Part shown: positions 27,864-32,126 of the stretch, piece by piece | Numbering within the stretch: position 1 is the first letter of the stretch | How the letters are laid out: each line of letters begins with the position of its first letter | From: Kocuria atrinae C3-8 | Lineage (GTDB): Bacteria; Actinomycetota; Actinomycetes; Actinomycetales; Micrococcaceae | Assembly (NCBI RefSeq): GCF_000286355.1 | Contig: NZ_AJXN01000138.1 | Coordinates: 1 to 32,126 of the forward strand | Direction of reading: 5' to 3' | Length of the DNA stretch: 32,126 bases | Notes under the pieces: model-generated | Databases searched by the model: none | What the model saw: only the letters and a program-made list of their open reading frames with translations | What the model was told of the DNA's origin: nothing | Program-made: the position numbers and the translations under genes

Positions 27864-29289
27864 ATGGCCGATAATTCAGCGGCACCGCGGTCAGCGCAGA
27901 CCGTGTCCGGTGGGGCGCAGCGTAAGCCCAAGAAAGACCGGACCCACTACCTCTACATTTTCGTGATCGCCGGTGTGGTCATCGGAGCCTTGCTCGGTCT
28001 GATCGTCCCGGACTTCGCGGTCACGCTGAAGCCCCTGGGTACCGCGTTCATTGCACTGATCAAGATGATGATCGCTCCGGTGATCTTCTGCACCATCGTG
28101 CTGGGCGTCGGCTCGATCGCTCACGCGGCGACTGTCGGCAAGGTGGGCGGTATGGCCCTGGCCTACTTCCTGCTGATGTCCACGTTCGCGCTGTTCATCG
28201 GCCTGGTGGTCGGCAACATCGTGCAGCCCGGTAGCGGCCTGGACCTGGCCAACGCGAGCTACGACTCTGCCGGGCTGGCTTCGACCGCCGATCACGGTGA
28301 AGAGGGAACCATCGGGTTCCTGCTGGGTATCATCCCCACCACCTTGTTGTCCTCACTGACCGCGGGAAACATCCTGCAGACCCTGTTCGTGGCGCTGCTC
28401 ATCGGTTTCGCGCTGCAGGCCATGGGGGAGTCCGGCAAGCCCGTGCTCAAGGCCGTGACCTACATCCAGGCCGTGGTCTTCCGCCTGCTCATGATGGTCA
28501 TGTGGGTTGCCCGATCGGCGCCTGGGCGCGATCGCCGGTGTGGTCGGCGCGACCGGCATGCAGGCGATCATCTCGATGATCGGCTTGATGGCCGCGTTCT
28601 ACGTCACCTGCATCCTGTTCATCGTGGTGGTGCTGGGCTTGATCCTCAAGCTCGTCTCCGGCGTGAACATCTTCAAGCTCATGAAGTACCTGGGCCGCGA
28701 GTACCTGCTGATCTTCTCCACCTCGTCCTCCGAGGCCGCTCTGCCCCGACTCATCGCCAAGATGGAGCACCTGGGTGTCTCCAAGCCCGTGGTGGGCGTC
28801 GTGGTACCCACCGGTTACTCCTTCAACCTGGACGGCACAGCGATCTATCTGACCATGGGTGCGCTGTTCGTGGCTGATGCCATGGGCACCCCGCTGGCCC
28901 TGGGGGAGCAGATCACCCTGCTGCTGTTCATGATCATCGCCTCCAAGGGCGCGGCCGGTGTCTCCGGCGCCGGTATCGCCACCCTGGCCGCCGGCCTGCA
29001 GTCCCACCGCCCCGACCTGGTGGACGGCGTGGGTCTGATCGTCGGCATCGATCGCTTCATGTCCGAAGCCCGTGCACTCACCAACTTCTCCGGTAACGCC
29101 GTGGCCACCGTGGTGCTGGGCACCCTGGTCAAGCAGGTGGACAAGGAGCGTGTTAACCGCGTGCTCGCCGGTCAGGAGCCCTTCGACGAGCAGTCCCTGG
29201 TCGCCGATCCGCACGCGTCCCCCAATTCCGCCGAGCAAGCGCTCGAGGGCAATCCCGAGGTCAAGCCCCTGAGCCCGCAGAACGCCTAA
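27864..29289 (+). CDS. dctA: C4-dicarboxylate symporter DctA (two close frame breaks)
   Basis: Restored length is about 475 residues. DctA imports succinate, fumarate and malate with protons or sodium. Family features are HYLYIFVIAGVVIGALLG, FIALIKMMIAPVIFCTIVLG, the hairpin STSSSEAALPRLI, NLDGTAIYLTMG (substrate and cation binding), KGAAGVSGAGIATLA and DRFMSEARALTNFSGNAVATVV. At about 28508-28513 and 28522-28527 the frame needs two single bases restored (WVAP, IGAWG, AIAGVVG), each lengthening a C or G run by one. AAGGAG lies six bases before ATG 27864. It is divergent from its sensor-regulator pair, and a strong terminator follows. DctA is the second DAACS transporter in the window. Confidence 0.92.
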
Positions 29290-29314
29290 TTACGACGTCG
29301 CTCCACGACTCGTC

Positions 29315-29347
29315 ATGTCCCCTCCGGTCACCGACCGGAGGGGACAT
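29315..29347 (+). terminator. dctA terminator
   Basis: A perfect 14-bp stem (ATGTCCCCTCCGGT, 29315-29328 with 29334-29347) with a five-base loop, starting 25 bases after the dctA stop and followed by TTCGTGTTC. It separates the accessory block from the parA promoter region. Confidence 0.85.
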
Positions 29348-29507
29348 TTCGTGTTCCGACTCTCGACATGCACGGCGCGGATACCCACCTGCACGAACCG
29401 TCAGGTTCAGCAACCTGGGCGACCTCGGTTGGTTCGCTCCCGCGTGACGGCGGTAGTGTAGTGCGTTGAGACCTGACCAGTGACTTGAGGAAAGCAGGCT
29501 GTAGCAC

Positions 29508-30400
29508 GTGAGCAAAGCCAGTGACGAGAGGTTCCCTGAACTCGATGACCAGGCATCGGCGCCGTAGGCCCCACCGGCCGTCCGTTGCGCACCTTCCCGG
29601 ATCCGCCCGAACTCAAGGATCACGGTCCCGCCCGCATCATTGCCATGGTGAACCAGAAGGGTGGCGTGGGTAAGACCACCTCCACCATCAACCTGGGTGC
29701 CGCGCTCGCGGAAACCGGTCGCAAGGTGCTCCTGGTGGACTTCGACCCGCAGGGTGCGCTGTCCGCGGGCTTCGGTTCCAACCCGCACGAGCTGGACCTC
29801 ACCATTTACAACGTGATGATGGACCGTTCGGTGGACGTGTGGGACGTGGTGCAGGAAACCCACGTGCCCAACGTTGACCTGCTGCCCGCCAACATCGACC
29901 TCTCGGCCGCTGAAGTGCAGCTGGTTACGGAGGTCGCTCGTGAGCAGGTGCTGGCCTCCGCGCTGCGCAAGGTCGAGGAATACTACGATGTGATCCTCAT
30001 CGACTGCCAGCCGTCCCTGGGCCTACTGACCGTCAACGCACTGACAGCCTCGCACGGTGTGGTCATCCCGCTGATCTGCGAGTTCTTCGCCCTGCGTGCC
30101 GTGGCGCTGCTGGTGGACTCCATCGAGAAGGTCCAGGACCGCTTGAACCCCAAGCTGCAGATCGACGGCGTACTGGCCACCATGTTCGACTCGCGCACCT
30201 TGCACTCCCGCGAGGTCATTGCCCGCATCGTGGATGCCTTTGGCGACAAGGTCTTCGACACGGTCATCAAGCGCACCGTGAAGTTCCCGGACGCCACGGT
30301 GGCCGCCGAGCCGATCCTCAACTTCGCCACGAATCACCCGGGCGCAGAGTCCTACCGTCAGCTCGCGCGCGAACTGATCAGCCGCGGCGGAGCGCCGTGA
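29508..30400 (+). CDS. parA: ParA/Soj-family ATPase (frame break near the start)
   Basis: Restored length is about 297 residues. It is a deviant Walker-A ATPase: MVNQKGGVGKTTSTINLGAAL (P-loop with the signature lysine), VLLVDFDPQGAL and DVILIDCQPSLGLLTVNALTA, then IPLICEFFALRAVALLVDSI. The proper start is GTG 29508 (VSKASDERFPELDDQ), with GGAAAG/AGCAGG upstream. One base appears missing at about 29557-29563, after which AVGPTGRPLRTFPDPPEL leads into the core. There is no parB beside it. This ParA sits with scpAB, as in mycobacteria (Rv1708), and is distinct from the origin-proximal parAB pair; it probably positions chromosome or cell-pole cargo. It is coupled to the region upstream of scpA by a GTGA overlap. 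Confidence 0.9.
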
Positions 30401-30455
30401 TCACCACCGTCGACGCCGCTCGCGGCCTGATCTCGCGCGAGGTCACCTCACGAGC

Positions 30456-31330
30456 ATGAGCGTTGTCGCCGAGCTTCCCACGGACTCGGACACCGGATTC
30501 AAGGTGGCCCTGGAAAACTTCCAGGCCCCTTTGACGTGCTGCTCTCCCTGATTGCCAAGCACGAAATGGACATCACCCACGTGGCGCTGTCCGTGGTCAC
30601 GGACGAATTCATCCGCTACGTGAAAGCGCTCCAGGAAGAAGGCTCGGTCAAGGCCCTCGATGAGGCGAGCGAGTTCCTGGTGGTTGCGGCCACGCTGCTC
30701 GATCTCAAGGCCGCGCGCTTGTTGCCGCGCGGCGAGGTGGAGGACGAATACGACGTCGAACTTCTGGAAGCCCGCGACCTGCTGTTCGCGCGTCTGCTGC
30801 AGTACAAGGCGTTCAAGGAAGTGGCCGGGCAGCTGAATAGGCGCTTCGGTGCGGAGTCCGTGCGGATCCCGCGCCAGGTGGACCTTGACCCAGCGGTGAC
30901 CACCGCGCTGCCGCCGTTGAAGTGGACGCTGACGCCTGAGCAATTCGCACAGCTCGCAGTCGTCGCGCTGGACCCCGAACGGCACGTGCCGGACGAGGTC
31001 AACGTGGAGCACCTGCACGGTGCCGCCGTGCGTGTGGCGGACGAGGCCGAGACCATGGCCGAAATCCTCAAGGACGGCCAGGACCACAGCTTTGCCGCCC
31101 TGATCGCGGACGCGGATTCCACCCTGGTGATTGTGGTGCGCTTCTTGGCGATCCTCGAAATGTTCCGCGACCGTGTGGTCCGGATCCGCCAGGATGAAGT
31201 CCTCGGCCCACTGCTCGTGCGCTGGGACGGGCCGGACGACTGGACCTCGGAGGGGCTCAACAGCGAGTACGCGGGTGCCGAGACGCCGAACGAGGACCCC
31301 GCCCCGAGCGAGAGCGGCGCGGGGGAGTAG
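30456..31330 (+). CDS. scpA: Segregation and condensation protein ScpA (one frame break)
   Basis: Restored length is about 291 residues. ScpA is the kleisin that bridges the SMC heads with ScpB. The N-terminal SMC-neck contact FKVALENFQGPFDVLLSLIAKHEMDI is clear once one G is restored at about 30523-30529. LDEASEFLVVAATLLDLKAARLLP and the C-terminal winged helix (IVVRFLAILEMFRDRVVRIRQDE) are typical, and a short acidic tail follows. ATG 30456 is chosen. A 20-codon frame from GTG 30397, overlapping the parA stop, ends in an ATGA overlap with this ATG and could be the true N-terminus if another base is missing. Followed by scpB after 87 bases. Confidence 0.9.
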
Positions 31331-31417
31331 CCCCCTGGCAACGGCGGCGTCAAAAACCTGAAACAATAAGACACGTCATGGATCGGTGTGAACCGTACCG
31401 AAGGAGATGATGTCAGC

Positions 31418-32053
31418 GTGGTAGACGAACCACACGAACAACCCCCGACCGATATTCATGCGGCCCTCGAGGCTGTACTTATGGTGGCCGCGGCCCCCGT
31501 CCGAGAAGAAGAACTCGCCCGCACCCTCAACGTGCCCGTGCACGAGGCGCGCAGCGGCCTGGAATACCTGAAAGCCGAGTACGACGGCGTGATCGGTCCC
31601 ACCCCCGTAGCCCCTCCGGAATCGCCCGACCTCCGATATGATGGAGGGTCGGCCTCCAGAGTGCGCGGATTCGAACTGCGCCAAGTGGCCGGCGGCTGGC
31701 GCATCTACTCGCGCAGTGAGTACGCCCAGCTCGTGACCGACTTCGTGGTGGAAGGCAGCAGCTCGCGCTTGTCGCAAGCGGCCCTGGAAACCCTTGCCGT
31801 GGTGGCCTACCTGCAACCCGTGTCCCGCTCCCGGATCTCAGCGATCCGCGGTGTCAACGTGGACGGCGTGGTGCGAACCCTGGTGCAGCGCGGCTTGCTC
31901 ACAGCACACGAACGCGAGGAATCCACGGGTTCCGTGCTCTACTCCACCACCCCCTTGTTCTTGGAAAAGCTGGGTCTCGGTTCACTGGATGAACTGCCAG
32001 ACATTGCCCCGCTCCTGCCCGGAACCGACCAACTTGAAGACTTAGAGGACTGA
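31418..32053 (+). CDS. scpB: Segregation and condensation protein ScpB
   Basis: An intact protein of about 211 residues. ScpB dimers with two winged-helix domains bind the ScpA kleisin in the SMC condensin complex. The first domain is IHAALEAVLMVAAAPVREEELARTLNV with GFELRQVAGGWRIYSRSEYAQLVTDFV. The second contains SRLSQAALETLAVVAYLQPVSRSRISAIRGVNVDGVVRTLVQRGLL, the most conserved part of the family. GTG 31418 follows AAGGAG at 31401-31406 by 11 bases; GTG 31388 in the same frame is an alternative that would add ten residues but lacks a site. The sequence between the two domains carries an unusual proline/serine-rich insert (about residues 60-80). Confidence 0.92.
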   Translation: MVDEPHEQPPTDIHAALEAVLMVAAAPVREEELARTLNVPVHEARSGLEYLKAEYDGVIGPTPVAPPESPDLRYDGGSASRVRGFELRQVAGGWRIYSRSEYAQLVTDFVVEGSSSRLSQAALETLAVVAYLQPVSRSRISAIRGVNVDGVVRTLVQRGLLTAHEREESTGSVLYSTTPLFLEKLGLGSLDELPDIAPLLPGTDQLEDLED

Positions 32054-32060
32054 TTTCAGC

Positions 32061-32126
32061 ATGGCTCAATCACGCAACAACTCATCCCGCGGCGGAGCAC
32101 CCCGCGGCGGCGGCAAGCCCGGCGGA
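32061..32126 (+). CDS. Start of next gene, probably an RluB-type pseudouridine synthase (partial)
   Basis: The frame opens at ATG 32061, eight bases after the scpB stop, with AGGA upstream, and encodes MAQSRNNSSRGG followed by a Gly/Arg/Pro-rich stretch to the window edge. Only 22 residues are visible and no domain is reached. In related genomes scpB is followed by rluB, whose N-terminus is often a Ser/Arg/Gly-rich disordered extension, so this is the likely identity by position and composition only. Confidence 0.5.
   Translation, partial: MAQSRNNSSRGGAPRGGGKPGG

Noticed and set aside
10848-31330. Programmed ribosomal frameshifting or recoding as a new regulatory system
   Set aside because: Breaks occur in many unrelated genes, sometimes two or three per gene, without conserved slippery heptamers or stimulatory structures. 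Only the orfA/orfB junction of the IS fits programmed frameshifting.
29508-31330. Plasmid-type partition locus
   Set aside because: ParA is followed by scpA and scpB, not parB, in the chromosomal order typical of Actinobacteria.

Overview
The window reads as a chromosomal segment of a high-GC Gram-positive bacterium, most likely a member of Micrococcales. The main evidence is gene order. A TPR-type protein, HAD phosphatase, short ORF, tlyA, NAD kinase, recN, pyrG, NUDIX, xerD, then parA, scpA, scpB and the start of an rluB-like gene match the Rv1691-Rv1711 block of Mycobacterium tuberculosis and its relatives. Frequent GTG/TTG starts, stop/start overlaps and Arg/Ala/Asp-rich proteins fit. No tRNA, rRNA, CRISPR array or prophage was recognised.

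Layout. (1) 1-1301 is an IS3-family insertion sequence whose outer end coincides with the first base of the window; its inner end cuts off a small secreted or membrane peptide gene (1302-1409), next to an AT-rich spacer. (2) 1689-3609 (minus) encodes a DesKR-like two-component system. It is divergent from a small multidrug-export-like membrane protein (3784-4263), with a perfect 16-bp palindrome between them. (3) 4351-6267 (minus) holds a SRPBCC/AHSA1 protein and a DAACS-family symporter. (4) 6495-17055 (plus) is the conserved housekeeping block, led by a 746-residue protein with a very long Arg/Asp/Gly repeat domain. (5) 17155-29289 is an accessory block between xerD and parA. It carries a secreted LGFP/VanY carboxypeptidase, the 2-methylcitrate cycle genes (gntR-prpD-prpB-prpC on minus, prpE divergent on plus), a GNAT acetyltransferase, and a CitA/DcuS-type sensor-regulator pair divergent from dctA. 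(6) 29508-32126 is parA-scpA-scpB and the start of the next gene.

How the genes work together. PrpE activates propionate to propionyl-CoA, PrpC condenses it with oxaloacetate, PrpD dehydrates 2-methylcitrate and PrpB cleaves 2-methylisocitrate to pyruvate and succinate. DctA, under its own two-component system, imports C4-dicarboxylates such as succinate, so the accessory block looks like one organic-acid utilisation region. The housekeeping block covers rRNA methylation, NADP and CTP supply, DNA repair, dimer resolution and chromosome segregation/condensation.

Caveat. At least 22 positions in 15 genes show a reading-frame break, and every one has the sign of one missing base. Indispensable genes (NAD kinase, pyrG, parA, scpA) are among them, and most breaks sit next to G or C runs. 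The simplest explanation is base-loss sequencing or assembly error, so these genes are annotated as full-length CDSs with the break positions given.
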